Source of the DNA: Archangiaceae bacterium
GTDB lineage: Bacteria > Myxococcota > Myxococcia > Myxococcales > Myxococcaceae
Direction of reading: 5' to 3'
Assembly (NCBI GenBank): GCA_016879935.1
Contig: JAACJQ010000200.1
Span: forward strand, 1 to 33,982
DNA: 33,982 bases
Shown: positions 15,588 to 27,846 of the stretch, piece by piece
How the letters are laid out: the number at the start of each line of letters is the position of its first letter
How positions within the stretch are numbered: the first letter of the stretch is position 1
Notes under the pieces: generated by a model
Seen by the model: only the letters and a program-made list of their open reading frames with translations
What the model was told of the DNA's origin: nothing
Databases searched by the model: none
Made by a program: the position numbers and the translations under genes

Positions 15588-17135
15588 GTGAAGATGATTC
15601 GAGTCGTCGCGCTGGTCGCCGTCACCACGTCGGTCTTCATGGGCTGCCCTCCGCCGCCACCGGAGAAGGACGGTGGGATGGACGCGAGCACTGGCTCGAA
15701 CCCCGACCCCATCCTCGCGTGCTCGGGTGGCTGCGCCGACAACCAGATCTGCGACGCTGACGGCGGCCTGCGTGGCACGCCCCGCACCTGCGTCGATGGC
15801 TGCGGTGGCTGTGACGCCGGCCTCTGCCGCCGCAACGCCGCGACGAACACCTTCTCGTGCGTGCAGCCCGTCACGACCTGCAACGGCGCGGCATGCGCGG
15901 GCGGCCAGTCGGCGTGCGTGTCGAACGAGTGCAGCTGCCTCGTCTCGGCGCGCTCCACGCAGGACACCTGCCAGTCCGAAGCGCAGTGGTGCCGCGGCAA
16001 GAACTGCAGCAACCCCAAGCGCTACGAGGAGTGCAAGCCCGGCTCGGCCGCCTCGTGCCCCACGGGTGAAGCGTGCGTGCCGCTCTTCAGCAACGGCGAC
16101 ATCGCGGTGTGCCTCAAGGACTGCCAGGCTGGCGACAACCTCTGCGATGTCGGTGAGCAGTGCTTCGGCCCGATCCGCACGTTCCCCAGCGGCAAGATCT
16201 GCTTCCCCGACGGTCTGCTCAACGAGTGCAGCCAGAACATTCCCCTCGACGCTGGCTTCAACGATGCCGGTCAGCCGCTCCCCACCGATGGCGGCTTCGA
16301 GCGTCTCCCCGACGGCGGCTTGATTCTCAAGACCGTGCCTGTCGGCAACACCTGCCTCACCCGCTCGGGCGCTGGCGTCATCACCGACACGCCGGGCGCG
16401 GGCCGCGGTAACTGCACCTACGCCGCCTTCAAGGTCTGGCGCTTCGGCTTCTTCCCCATCGACACCTGCCTGCCTCCCGGCACCGCGGGCCTCGGCGACA
16501 AGTGCACGCGTGACTTCACCGCCGGCACCCAGGCGACCCGTTGCGGCACCGGTCTCGAGTGCGCGTACACGGGCGGCACCACCGACGGCGGCATCGACGA
16601 AGGCGTCTGCCTCAAGACGTGCAACGCGAACCCCGGCAAGGCTGGCTTCGTCTCGCAGCCTGCGTATGGTGGCGGCGAGTCGTGCGTCAACCTGTACCGC
16701 TACACCGACCCGAACGACAACGCGGTGCTCGGCGTCTGCATGAAGGACTGCAACGTCTTCAGCGCCACCTCGTCGACCTGCACCAACCTCGGCGCGACGC
16801 CGACCAGCTGCGTGCCCGCCTCGGCCGACGGTCAGCTGGCCCTCACGCTCGATGGCGCTGGCATCTGCGTGCCGCAGCAGAAGACGATCGCCAACCCCGG
16901 TGAGCGCTGCTCCACCACCGACACGTTCCGCGGCGCGGCTTGCGGCAACGCGCAGGTGTGCTCGGGCCTCTCGTTCACCGACGCACCGACGTGCACGCCG
17001 GTCTGCGATCTCTCGTGCAACGTGGCCAACCCGCCCGCGCGCTGCATGAACCAGCCGAACGCCCGCTGCGCCAACGGCAAGACGTGCAAGCGCGCGTCGA
17101 GCACCACCGGCGCCAACGTCGGCTACTGCAACTGA
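15588..17135 (+). CDS. Cys-rich secreted lipoprotein, unknown function
   Basis: 515 residues from the GTG at 15588 (AGGGG upstream); the ATG at 15594 is an alternative. The start MKMIRVVALVAVTTSVFMGC is a lipoprotein signal, followed by PPPPPEKDGG. The mature protein is rich in Cys, arranged in short EGF-like or small disulfide modules: GGCADNQICDADGG, NACAGG-type turns, CLKDCQAGDNLCDVGEQC, and similar ones to the C-terminus. There is no membrane helix or MYXO-CTERM motif at the end. Such proteins are common on myxobacterial cell surfaces. A binding role is likely, but nothing identifies the ligand. It is monocistronic, between a good promoter and a strong terminator. Confidence 0.8.
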   Translation: MKMIRVVALVAVTTSVFMGCPPPPPEKDGGMDASTGSNPDPILACSGGCADNQICDADGGLRGTPRTCVDGCGGCDAGLCRRNAATNTFSCVQPVTTCNGAACAGGQSACVSNECSCLVSARSTQDTCQSEAQWCRGKNCSNPKRYEECKPGSAASCPTGEACVPLFSNGDIAVCLKDCQAGDNLCDVGEQCFGPIRTFPSGKICFPDGLLNECSQNIPLDAGFNDAGQPLPTDGGFERLPDGGLILKTVPVGNTCLTRSGAGVITDTPGAGRGNCTYAAFKVWRFGFFPIDTCLPPGTAGLGDKCTRDFTAGTQATRCGTGLECAYTGGTTDGGIDEGVCLKTCNANPGKAGFVSQPAYGGGESCVNLYRYTDPNDNAVLGVCMKDCNVFSATSSTCTNLGATPTSCVPASADGQLALTLDGAGICVPQQKTIANPGERCSTTDTFRGAACGNAQVCSGLSFTDAPTCTPVCDLSCNVANPPARCMNQPNARCANGKTCKRASSTTGANVGYCN

Positions 17136-17161
17136 GTCGAGCTCACGGCTGATGCAGTGCG

Positions 17162-17197
17162 ACGGGCCAGGTCACTTCGACCTGGCCCGTTTCGTTT
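17162..17197 (+). terminator. intrinsic terminator after the Cys-rich lipoprotein gene
   Basis: ACGGGCCAGGTC (17162-17173) pairs perfectly with GACCTGGCCCGT (17179-17190) around a five-base loop, followed by TTCGTTT. The 12-bp GC-rich stem and T-rich tail make a strong rho-independent terminator. Confidence 0.9.
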
Positions 17198-17224
17198 CTG
17201 CCGTCACTTCGAGAATTCGGGTGA

Positions 17225-17251
17225 TTGACCGCGGCGGCGGATCGGTAGTCT
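17225..17251 (+). promoter_or_regulatory. candidate dnaE promoter
   Basis: TTGACC at 17225-17230 and TAGTCT at 17246-17251 resemble -35 and -10 boxes. The 15-base spacer is shorter than ideal. The position between the terminator and the dnaE start supports it. Confidence 0.35.
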
Positions 17252-17287
17252 ACGACGCCTCGTATTCCCCGCCGGGAGGGCGACCGC

Positions 17288-20890
<3,603 letters not shown>

Positions 20891-20913
20891 ACGTTTCAGG
20901 CAGGCCCACGTCG

Positions 20914-21467
20914 ATGGCCTGCATGCGATCCATCCTCGTGGCGCTCCTGACTGTGGGCTGTGGCCGAACCGCGCTGCCCTCGGAGGAGGTCGCCGAACCC
21001 GCGCCGGTGCCCATGGCCGTCGAACGATGCCCGTCGTGGTCGCGACGAGCCACACTGGAGAGGGCACGGGCGCGCTCGCTCGAGACGGCAACCCCGACAC
21101 GGGCTTCGTCTCGAAGCACCTCGACTGGCAATACCTGCAAGTCGACTTCGGCTGTGCGGGGTCGTTCCGCGGGCTGCGGCGAATGCTGGTGGGCGGCGCG
21201 ATGGGCTCGACTTCGCGTGGGCTCCAGGGAGAGGGCGTCGCCCATTCACTCGATGGCCAGAACTGGACGACGTTGACCGCCGCGACGTCCTCGGGCTGGG
21301 AGGGCGCCGTGAACTACGCTCCTTCGGCCTGGCACTCGTTGCCGAGGGGCTGGACGCCTTTCATTCGCCCGAAGACCGACGTCACTGCGCGGTTCGTTCG
21401 TTTCAACTGGGACGGCGACGGCGACTCGTTGCGCGAGGTCGAGATCGACTTTCTGGCTGCGCCCTGA
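20914..21467 (+). CDS. discoidin (F5/8 type C)-like lipoprotein, interrupted by frameshift
   Basis: The first 40 codons, from the ATG at 20914 (another ATG at 20923), give a lipoprotein signal with LTVGC. The frame is then lost at the C-run 21030-21032, and the rest is read in the -1 frame to 21467. Adding one C there gives 184 residues that join as VERCP-VVVATSHTGEGTG. The second part has the F5/8 type C pattern: ATSHTGEGTGALARDGNPDT, then QYLQVDFGCAGSFRGLRRM, HSLDGQNWTTL and ARFVRFNWDGDGDSLREVEI. Such domains are carbohydrate- or surface-binding jelly rolls. It starts just after dnaE, but its role is unrelated. It is either a sequencing error or a recently broken gene; there is no slippery heptamer here. 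Confidence 0.72.
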
Positions 21468-21468
21468 C

Positions 21469-22482
21469 TCACACCAGTGGCGTCCACTCACCGTCCGGCA
21501 GCGGCGCGAAGAGCCCCTGCAGGTCCACCGGCGCGTTCGACCACTTCGGAGCGTTGTCCTTCTCGACGATCACCGCCCGCACGCCCTCCTGGAAGTCGTG
21601 GGTGCGGACCATGCGGGTCGCGAGGCGGAACTCCATCGCCATCACGTCTTCGAAGCGCGTCGCCACGCGACCACGGCGGAGCTGCTCCATGGTGACTGCG
21701 AGCGACTGCGGAGAGCGGCTGCGAATGACTCGCGCCTGCTCCCGCGGCCAATCGTCACCCCTGGTCTCGAGCGCGTGCAGCACTGCGTCGATCGTGTCGT
21801 GCCCGAACAACGGCACCAACGCACCGTCGTGATGCGGCATGCGCGGGCCCCGCATCGTGAGGCCCTTCATCGCGTCGATGCCACGGTCGCTGAGCCGCTG
21901 CTCGAGCGCGGTGATGTCGGACGAGTCGGTGAAGTGGGTCGCAACGCCGACGCTGAGCGTTTCGAGCCCCTTGATGCGTGCTCCCGTGAGCGCGAGCCAG
22001 GTGCCGACCTCGCGTTCGAGCCGCGGAAGAAACCAGCCGCCACCCACCTCGGGGAAGAGGCCGATCGCCGTCTCGGGCATCGCGAAGACGGTGCGCTCGG
22101 TCGCCACGCGGTGACTGCCGTGCACGCTGATGCCCACGCCGCCGCCCATCGTCACGCCATCGAGCACGGCGACGATCGGCTTCGGGTACGCCTGCAGCAG
22201 GTGGTTGAGCCGGTACTCTGTCAGGAAGAACCGCGACGCCTCGGCTCCGTCCGAGCGCCCGCTCTCGGCCATCATTCGAAGATCGCCGCCGGCGCAGAAG
22301 CCTCGCTCGCCCGAGTGATCGATGACGATGAGTTCGACGGCCGCGTCGGCACGCCACGCCACCAGTGCGTCGGTCATCAACTGACACATCGTGGTGTCGA
22401 GCGCGTGCAGCGCCTTCGGTCGGTTGAGCGTGATTCGGCCTGCTCGCCCGTCTCTTCGCGTCAGTACGACTGGCTCCGTCAT
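21469..22482 (-). CDS. enoyl-CoA hydratase/isomerase family protein, 3-hydroxyisobutyryl-CoA hydrolase-like
   Basis: 337 residues from the ATG at 22482 (MTEPVVLTRRDGRAGRITLN); the open frame extends upstream to 22653 but that part crosses the divergent gene and is not family-like. Crotonase-fold signatures are LNRPKALHALD, GERGFCAGGDLRMM (first oxyanion hole), VTMGGGVGISVHGSHRVATE (second) and MPETAIGLFPEVGGGWFLP. The MPE-GLFP-VGG run and the length of about 340 residues point to 3-hydroxyisobutyryl-CoA hydrolase, which releases 3-hydroxyisobutyrate in valine breakdown, rather than a 260-residue enoyl-CoA hydratase. The C-terminal region (DFQEGVRAVIVEKDNAPKW) is also typical. It is cytoplasmic. 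No other valine gene is nearby. Confidence 0.9.
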   Translation of the reverse strand: MTEPVVLTRRDGRAGRITLNRPKALHALDTTMCQLMTDALVAWRADAAVELIVIDHSGERGFCAGGDLRMMAESGRSDGAEASRFFLTEYRLNHLLQAYPKPIVAVLDGVTMGGGVGISVHGSHRVATERTVFAMPETAIGLFPEVGGGWFLPRLEREVGTWLALTGARIKGLETLSVGVATHFTDSSDITALEQRLSDRGIDAMKGLTMRGPRMPHHDGALVPLFGHDTIDAVLHALETRGDDWPREQARVIRSRSPQSLAVTMEQLRRGRVATRFEDVMAMEFRLATRMVRTHDFQEGVRAVIVEKDNAPKWSNAPVDLQGLFAPLPDGEWTPLV

Positions 22483-22517
22483 GGGTCGGCAGTCAAACCC
22501 CGCGGAACGCTTTGGGC

Positions 22518-22523
22518 TACAGT
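22518..22523 (+). promoter_or_regulatory. -10-like hexamer before the coiled-coil membrane protein gene
   Basis: TACAGT at 22518-22523 fits a -10 element and would start transcription near 22530. That is one base before an in-frame ATG at 22531 and 57 bases before the ATG preferred here (22588). No clear -35. Confidence 0.35.
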
Positions 22524-22587
22524 GTCGTGAATGGTGGGGTTCGCCGCAGGCACGAAGAGACATGCACGCTCGGGAGCCGGCCGACTC

Positions 22588-23823
22588 ATGCGCGGGTTGA
22601 TGGTGGTTTGTGCGTTGGTGGCGAGCGTCTCGTTCGCCGAAGACGACGCTCAACGCCGAGCGCGTGAAGAGCTCGAGAAGCAGCTCAATCAGATGGTCGA
22701 GAAGGCGCCTTCACGGGTGCGTGTGGAGTTTCAGCCCGTCGACGACCCGAACTTTCAGGTCGAAGAGCTCGAAATCTCGCTCGACGGCAAGGCGCTCAAG
22801 ATGCCGACCGCGGCCGCCATCTCGGGTTGGGTGCAGGACGGCGCGATGCCGATCACCACGCTCGACGTCACCCCCGGTCGCCACAAGGTCGTCGCGAAGG
22901 TGACCATTCACAACACCGCCAGCCCGATGGTGAGCGACGAGGGCGACTTTCGCTGGCGCATTGCTGGAGACGTCGGCTTCGACGTGGCGAGCGGCATCGA
23001 GGTGAAGGTGATCGTCACGCCTGTTCGTGACGCGAAGCAGACGGATCTGGGCAAGCGCATCAAGCTCACGTTCCCCAGCCAGCCCGTGATGATCGCGAAG
23101 CTCGACGATGGCTCGATGCCCGAGCCGACGAAGGTGAAGCCCGCGCCCGTGGTGATGGCACCCGTTGACGCTGGCCCCACGAAGGAGCAACTCGCAGAGG
23201 CGAAGAAGGCCGCAGACGACGCCGCGAAGGTCGCCGCGGCCGACGCGAAACGGGCCGCCGCCGAAGAGAAGCAGCGAAAGCTCGAAGAGGCGAAGCTCGC
23301 CAGCGCGCAGGCCGCGGAAGAGAAGAAGCGGAAGCTCGAAGAGGCGAAGCTCGCGAAGGCGCAGGCCGCGGAAGAGAAGAAGCGGAAGCTCGAAGAGGCG
23401 AAGCTCGCGAAGGCGCAGGCGGCGGAAGAGAAGAAGCGGAAGCTCGAAGAGGCGAAGCTCGCGAAGGCGCAGGCCGCGGAAGACGCGAAGCGCGCTCAGG
23501 CCGAGAAGCAGCGGCTGGCCGAAGAGGCGAAGCTGGCAGCAGCAGCACCGAAAGAAGCGCCTGCGGTGGCCGACGCTGGCGCGGCTGTCGTCGCCGAGGT
23601 TCCAGTCGTGGTCGACGCGGGAGTTGCGGTCGTCGCCGAGGCGAAGCCTGCCGAACCCGTCGACGCCGGCGCTGCAATCGCAACGGCACCGAAGCCCGAA
23701 TCAGCTCCCGAGTCGGAAGGGCCGCCGTGGATGATCATCGGTGGCGTGATCGCGGTCGCTGCGCTCGGGTTGATCGTCGTCCTGGTCCGCCGCGCTGGCC
23801 GCGTGCCCGAGCTGAAGGACTGA
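22588..23823 (+). CDS. periplasmic coiled-coil protein with C-terminal membrane anchor
   Basis: 411 residues from the ATG at 22588, which starts a compact signal peptide (MRGLMVVCALVASVSFA) 11 bases after GGGAG. An in-frame ATG at 22531, possibly leaderless, would add 19 basic residues. Residues about 30-190 form a beta-rich periplasmic domain (VRVEFQPVDDPNFQVEELEI, LDVTPGRHKVVAKVTIHNTA). Residues about 192-318 are a charged helical rod with four 18-residue repeats (AEEKKRKLEEAKLAKAQA) like the rod of TolA. A Val/Ala/Asp-Ala-Gly linker leads to a membrane helix (WMIIGGVIAVAALGLIVVLV) near the C-terminus. A spacer or envelope-bridging role is inferred. No named family is recognised. Confidence 0.78.
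   Translation: MRGLMVVCALVASVSFAEDDAQRRAREELEKQLNQMVEKAPSRVRVEFQPVDDPNFQVEELEISLDGKALKMPTAAAISGWVQDGAMPITTLDVTPGRHKVVAKVTIHNTASPMVSDEGDFRWRIAGDVGFDVASGIEVKVIVTPVRDAKQTDLGKRIKLTFPSQPVMIAKLDDGSMPEPTKVKPAPVVMAPVDAGPTKEQLAEAKKAADDAAKVAAADAKRAAAEEKQRKLEEAKLASAQAAEEKKRKLEEAKLAKAQAAEEKKRKLEEAKLAKAQAAEEKKRKLEEAKLAKAQAAEDAKRAQAEKQRLAEEAKLAAAAPKEAPAVADAGAAVVAEVPVVVDAGVAVVAEAKPAEPVDAGAAIATAPKPESAPESEGPPWMIIGGVIAVAALGLIVVLVRRAGRVPELKD
23260..23475 (+). repeat. 54-bp tandem repeat, four copies, coding for coiled coil
   Basis: Units start at 23260, 23314, 23368 and 23422; the last three are almost identical and the first differs at a few bases. Each codes for 18 residues (AEEKKRKLEEAKLAKAQA), about five helical turns, and a diverged partial unit follows. 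The unit keeps the reading frame. Confidence 0.95.
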
Positions 23824-24012
23824 CACCCAGGCCCAGAATCATCGAGCGCGCGTTGGTCAGTGCCGTCACCTGGCCTCGTCGAGCGGCGGAGAGATCCAGG
23901 GCCGACAGCCGTCGCCTGCTGGTTCGAGGTCTCCGGACGTCACGCCGCTCCGGGCCCTCGCGGAGTTTCAGCCGCGAACCTTCGATACGTGGCGCACCAT
24001 GGTCGCTGCAGT
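23824..24012. other. 189-bp intergenic stretch without recognisable gene
   Basis: This gap separates two convergent genes and is the only sizeable space between convergent stops in the window. No protein-like frame, strong terminator hairpin with T-tract, or tRNA is visible. A GGTTCGA at 23931-23937 has no matching arms. Confidence 0.6.
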
Positions 24013-26421
24013 TCACCACAGCGGCTTCGCCCGGCGCGCGTGCACTGGCCGCGGCGCGAACGTCTCGATCGTCACGTCCTTGCCGTCGCTGCGAAACGTG
24101 ATCGCTCCGTCACGATCGGTTCGGTAGCACCGTGCGCCTGCGCGCTCCCAGCGCTCGACGACGTCTTCACGTGGAAACCGGAACCGGTTGTTCACGCCGA
24201 CACAGAACACGACGTACTTCGGCCGCGTCGCTGCCACGAAGCCCGGTGACGACGACGTGTCGGAGCCATGGTGCGGTGCCTTCACCACCGTGACTTCACC
24301 GGTCGGCCCGAGCAGCTCTTCGGCGACCTCTTCGATGTCTCCCGTGAGCAGGAACGAGACGTCGTGGTGCACGAGCTTGAGCACGATCGATCGATCGTTC
24401 TCGTCTTCGATGGTCGCGCGATCGACCGGCGGGCCCAGCACCTCGAGGCGAACGTCTCCGAACGAGAGGCCTTCATGACCGCGCTCCACGACGTCGACGT
24501 CTGCGCCTTCGGCAGCTGCCATGAGATCGGTCGTCAGCGGGCCTGCAGGAGACGGCGACAACCACAGCCGCTTCGTCGACACCTGCTCGAGCGTCGAGAT
24601 GAGGCCCAGCGCGTGATCGGGGTGGGCGTGGCTCAACACCGCGAGGTCGAGCTCCCGAATTCGTCGCTGCCGCAGAAACGGAATCACGAAGCGCTTTCCG
24701 GTGTCGGAGCCCTGCGGAACACCGCCACCGTCGATGAGCACGTGGTGCCCACGATGACTGATGACCGTCGCGTCGCCATGGCCGACCGCGAGGAAGGTCA
24801 CCTCGAGCGACTCCGCTGGCTGTACGGGCGCGAGCAGGTGAATCGCTGCAGCGACCGGTGTCGCGAGAGCCGTCCACCGCCAGCGACCCTTCACGAGCAC
24901 GAAGCAGGCGAGACCGACCCACCAGAGCAACGCGACGGCGAGGGATGGCGCGGCGAGCTCCCAGGTCGAGAAGGGCAGGGCGGCGAACCACTGCGCGATC
25001 GCAAGCAGCACCGACGACAGCCGCGTGCCGAGCCACAGAATCGGCACCGCGAGCGGCGGCGCGATCACGAACACGGCCGCCGAAGAGGCCGCCAGCAACG
25101 TGAGCGCGCCCGAGATGGGCATCGCGACGACGTTCGACACGAGCCCCGCCACGCCCAGTCGCTGAAACGTCATCGCGACCAATGGCGCCGAGACCACGGT
25201 GACCGCCAGGCTCGCGATGGCCGTCATCAGCCCCGCCTCATGCCACTTCCACAGCTTCAGCCGCATTCCCTGCACGACCGCAGGAGACGGAACCGGAACG
25301 GGCACGAGCTCCCGAATCGTCGGCGTGAGCAGCACGAGCGAGAGCACCGCCGAGAACGAGAGCTGCAACGAGAGATCGAAGATCGCCGAAGGGTCGATCG
25401 CGATCATCACGCCCGCCGCGAGCGCGAGCGCGTTGAGCCCATCGGAGCGTCGTCGCAGCGTGTGCCCCAGCAGCAACACCGAACACATCACCGCCGAGCG
25501 CACGGCCGGGGCCTGCAGGCCCGTGAAGACGACGTACGCCCACGTCAGCGGCAACGAGAGGGGCGCGGCCACGCGACGAGGCTCCACGCGACGAAAGAAC
25601 CTCCCCGGCGCGCGAATCGCGAGCCAGCGAAGCAGCCCGAACCACGCGAACGCCAGCACCGCCACGTGCAGGCCGCTCACTGAGAGCACGTGCGCCAGCC
25701 CGCTCTTCGCGAAGTCGTCTTCGACCTGCTCGTCGAGGCTCGCGCGAAGCCCGGCCGAGAGCGTGAGGAACAACGAGGCCGACGCTTCACTCGGTGCGAG
25801 CCGTCGCGTCTCCTGCTCCAGCGCCGCGTGTGTCTTCGTCAGCCACCGTCGCCACGCCCACGCAGGCGCGACCTTCACCAGTCGAACGCCCTCGAAGCTG
25901 CCGGTGACGAGCTGGGCCCGCGTCAGTGCTCGTCGAAAGCCGTTCCACTCGCCGGGGTTCGCGGTCGCGATGATCGGCTTGAGCTTCGCTTCGACGGCGA
26001 TGCGTTCACCGACCTCGACCGGCGGTGAATCGAACCCGAAGAGCTGCGCCCGAAACCGGGCCGGCTGACCTGCCGCGCGCGACACCTGCACGAGCAACTG
26101 CACGCCACCCTCGACGCGTCTCGCCGACTCGACCTCGCCTTCGATCACCACGCGCTTGCCCGGCTCGAGCTCGGGCCCTTCGGTGGCTCCGTGGATTGAC
26201 GCGAGCCCACCACCCAACGCGAGACACGCGATCAACATCGCGACGCGCGAGAAGGGCTTTCCCTGTCGCCAGAACGCGACCAGCCCACCCAGACAACCGA
26301 TCGCGAGGAACAGCCAGAGCGGCGGCTCCGTTTCAGCTGCGAGTGCAGCCCCCACGAGCAACGCCACCACTGGAAACACCGCCGGGCGATTGCCCAGCGC
26401 CCACCACGTCCACCCGCCCAT
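24013..26421 (-). CDS. comEC: DNA internalization competence protein ComEC/Rec2 family
   Basis: 802 residues, near the usual length. It forms the inner-membrane channel that takes single-stranded DNA into the cell during natural transformation. The N-terminus has membrane helices and a DUF4131-like OB region ending in ATANPGEWNGFRRALTRAQL. The ComEC core has the signature FAKSGLAHVLSVSGLHVAVLA, followed by about eight membrane helices. The C-terminal metallo-beta-lactamase-like domain starts EVTFLAVGHGDATVI and has DGGG and LSHAHPDHALG, with His598, His600, Asp602 and His603 as metal ligands, so the domain looks catalytically complete. It is divergent from cdnL. No other competence gene lies in the window. 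Confidence 0.93.
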   Translation of the reverse strand: MGGWTWWALGNRPAVFPVVALLVGAALAAETEPPLWLFLAIGCLGGLVAFWRQGKPFSRVAMLIACLALGGGLASIHGATEGPELEPGKRVVIEGEVESARRVEGGVQLLVQVSRAAGQPARFRAQLFGFDSPPVEVGERIAVEAKLKPIIATANPGEWNGFRRALTRAQLVTGSFEGVRLVKVAPAWAWRRWLTKTHAALEQETRRLAPSEASASLFLTLSAGLRASLDEQVEDDFAKSGLAHVLSVSGLHVAVLAFAWFGLLRWLAIRAPGRFFRRVEPRRVAAPLSLPLTWAYVVFTGLQAPAVRSAVMCSVLLLGHTLRRRSDGLNALALAAGVMIAIDPSAIFDLSLQLSFSAVLSLVLLTPTIRELVPVPVPSPAVVQGMRLKLWKWHEAGLMTAIASLAVTVVSAPLVAMTFQRLGVAGLVSNVVAMPISGALTLLAASSAAVFVIAPPLAVPILWLGTRLSSVLLAIAQWFAALPFSTWELAAPSLAVALLWWVGLACFVLVKGRWRWTALATPVAAAIHLLAPVQPAESLEVTFLAVGHGDATVISHRGHHVLIDGGGVPQGSDTGKRFVIPFLRQRRIRELDLAVLSHAHPDHALGLISTLEQVSTKRLWLSPSPAGPLTTDLMAAAEGADVDVVERGHEGLSFGDVRLEVLGPPVDRATIEDENDRSIVLKLVHHDVSFLLTGDIEEVAEELLGPTGEVTVVKAPHHGSDTSSSPGFVAATRPKYVVFCVGVNNRFRFPREDVVERWERAGARCYRTDRDGAITFRSDGKDVTIETFAPRPVHARRAKPLW

Positions 26422-26474
26422 GTCCCACCCCCGCCCACCAACACGCCCACGTGCAGGCTAGGGGATGTGTGAGT

Positions 26475-26504
26475 TTGTAGTCAACGCCAAGATGTGGTAA
26501 GAAT
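26475..26504 (+). promoter_or_regulatory. cdnL: candidate cdnL promoter
   Basis: TTGTAG at 26475-26480, a 17-18 base spacer and TAAGAAT at 26498-26504 fit a sigma-70 promoter. The tract is noticeably AT-richer than its surroundings. Transcription would start near 26511, about 50 bases before the GTG of cdnL. Confidence 0.45.
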
Positions 26505-26560
26505 AGGCACTTCCGACCGAAACGGACGGAAAATCCGCAGCAAAACCAAGGAGTTGTCGA

Positions 26561-27049
26561 GTGTTCAAGCCAGGTGACAAGGCGGTCTACCCCGGCCACG
26601 GCGTCGGGGAAGTGGTGGGCATCGAGCACACCGAGGTGGCCGGCCAGCGACAGAGCTTTTACGTGCTCAAGATGCTGGAGAAGAACGGCGGCCGGTTCCT
26701 CATCCCCATCAACAAGATCGGCCAGGTCGGGCTGCGCGAGATCATCAGCGAAGACGACGTGAAGCAGGTCTACGCAATCCTCAAAGAGAAGGACATCTCG
26801 GTCGACTCGACGACGTGGAACCGTCGGTACCGGGAGTACATGGAGAAGATCAAGACGGGCTCCGTGTTCGAGATCGCCGAAGTGCTCCGCGATCTGTACC
26901 TGCTCAAGGGCGACAAGGACCTCTCGTTCGGCGAGCGCAAGATGCTCGACACCGCGCGTTCGCTGCTCATCAAAGAGCTCGCATTCGCCAAGGGCGTCAC
27001 CGAGCAGGACATCGAGAACGATCTGAAGAAGATCTTCAACATGGCCTGA
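26561..27049 (+). CDS. cdnL: CarD-family transcriptional regulator CdnL
   Basis: 162 residues from the GTG at 26561, 7 bases after AAGGAG. The N-terminal RNA-polymerase-interacting domain (MFKPGDKAVYPGHGVGEVVG, about 1-65) binds the beta subunit. The helical C-terminal domain (about 70-162) contains STTWNRRYREYMEKIKTG and LSFGERKMLDTARSLL, which help stabilise the open promoter complex, notably at rRNA promoters. The length and near-invariant central run are those of CdnL, a standalone CarD-like protein essential in Myxococcus xanthus, and not of CarD itself, which has an added HMGA-like tail. It lies alone between its promoter and a terminator. Confidence 0.97.
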   Translation: MFKPGDKAVYPGHGVGEVVGIEHTEVAGQRQSFYVLKMLEKNGGRFLIPINKIGQVGLREIISEDDVKQVYAILKEKDISVDSTTWNRRYREYMEKIKTGSVFEIAEVLRDLYLLKGDKDLSFGERKMLDTARSLLIKELAFAKGVTEQDIENDLKKIFNMA

Positions 27050-27079
27050 AGCGTTCGAGCCGGGTCTTCCCGCTCGAGT

Positions 27080-27120
27080 GAACCCCGGACTGCCCAGCGC
27101 ACTCCGGGGTTCTTTCTTTT
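27080..27120 (+). terminator. intrinsic terminator of cdnL
   Basis: GAACCCCGGA (27080-27089) pairs with TCCGGGGTTC (27103-27112) around a 13-base loop, and TTTCTTTT follows. It closes the cdnL transcript 30 bases after the stop codon. Confidence 0.88.
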
Positions 27121-27144
27121 CTGCGCATCACGAGGGTCTTTGTC

Positions 27145-27846
27145 GTGACCGACAACGAGAGTCCGCCGCCGAGCGCCGATGAAGGGCCCATCAAGGAGCC
27201 CACCGCCATCGAGGAGCGCCGCGAAGAGCAGGAGAAGCGCATCGCCGAGCTCGAGGCGAAGCTGGCGCGCCCGAGCAACGTGGGCGTCACGCCCGTCGTC
27301 GCCATCGTCGCGCTCGCGTTCTCGCTGTACCTGATCTGGGGCCAGCGCTCCGATCTCGAGTACCAGTTCACCGCACCAAAGGAGCCGATCGATCTCGGCA
27401 CCGAAGGCGGCTACCGCTTCGATCTCGCGCAGTCGAATCGCTACGTGATGGTGCACGGCAGCCCGTCGCCGCGTGGCTGGTTCTTCATCGAGCGCAACAC
27501 GACGGTGGTGGTGGTCGGCATTCTCGACACGCCCATCATTCTTCGGCGGCCGACCCTACCTTCCGAGAAGTGGACGCCCGGAGAGCCGCCTCCACGCCCC
27601 GACCCGCGGCCGTTCACCGTGAAGGGGCGGCTGCTCTCGCGCGAAGAGGCGCCGGTTCGCTACGTCGACGCCTTCACGGAGTACGAGAAGTGGCTGGGCA
27701 CGCCCGCAAAGTGGATTCTGCTGCAGGAGGACAAGCCCGGCGGCGACCTCGGCGGGCAGGCCTGGGTCGCAGTGCTCGGGCTCTTCGCGGCCCTGAACTT
27801 CTGGCTGCTGGTGCGCGGCACCATTCGTCTCGTCGTGCGCCGCTAG
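27145..27846 (+). CDS. hypothetical membrane protein with N-terminal coiled coil
   Basis: 233 residues from the GTG at 27145 (GAGGG upstream). Residues about 18-42 form a short charged coiled coil (EERREEQEKRIAELEAKLA). A membrane helix lies at about 46-66 (VGVTPVVAIVALAFSLYLIWG), a soluble, probably periplasmic beta-rich domain follows (about 70-205), and a second helix lies near 209-226 (AWVAVLGLFAALNFWLLV). The ends are therefore both cytoplasmic. No family is recognised. It starts 25 bases after the cdnL terminator, and its stop overlaps that of the convergent gene within CTAG. Confidence 0.78.
   Translation: MTDNESPPPSADEGPIKEPTAIEERREEQEKRIAELEAKLARPSNVGVTPVVAIVALAFSLYLIWGQRSDLEYQFTAPKEPIDLGTEGGYRFDLAQSNRYVMVHGSPSPRGWFFIERNTTVVVVGILDTPIILRRPTLPSEKWTPGEPPPRPDPRPFTVKGRLLSREEAPVRYVDAFTEYEKWLGTPAKWILLQEDKPGGDLGGQAWVAVLGLFAALNFWLLVRGTIRLVVRR

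Noticed and set aside
21598-22530. A 310-codon open frame on the plus strand opposite the HIBCH-like gene
   Set aside because: It has no recognisable motif, while the minus strand shows all crotonase signatures.
23260-23475. Possible CRISPR or non-coding repeat from the 54-bp units
   Set aside because: There are no spacers; the repeats form a coiled coil in a clear gene.
23890-23950. tRNA-like GGTTCGA at 23931-23937
   Set aside because: Flanking bases do not form a T-stem, and no anticodon or acceptor stem can be built.
24268-25683. A 471-codon open frame on the plus strand inside comEC
   Set aside because: It is antisense to ComEC, consists of Arg/His/Gln-rich low-complexity sequence, and lacks a ribosome-binding site.
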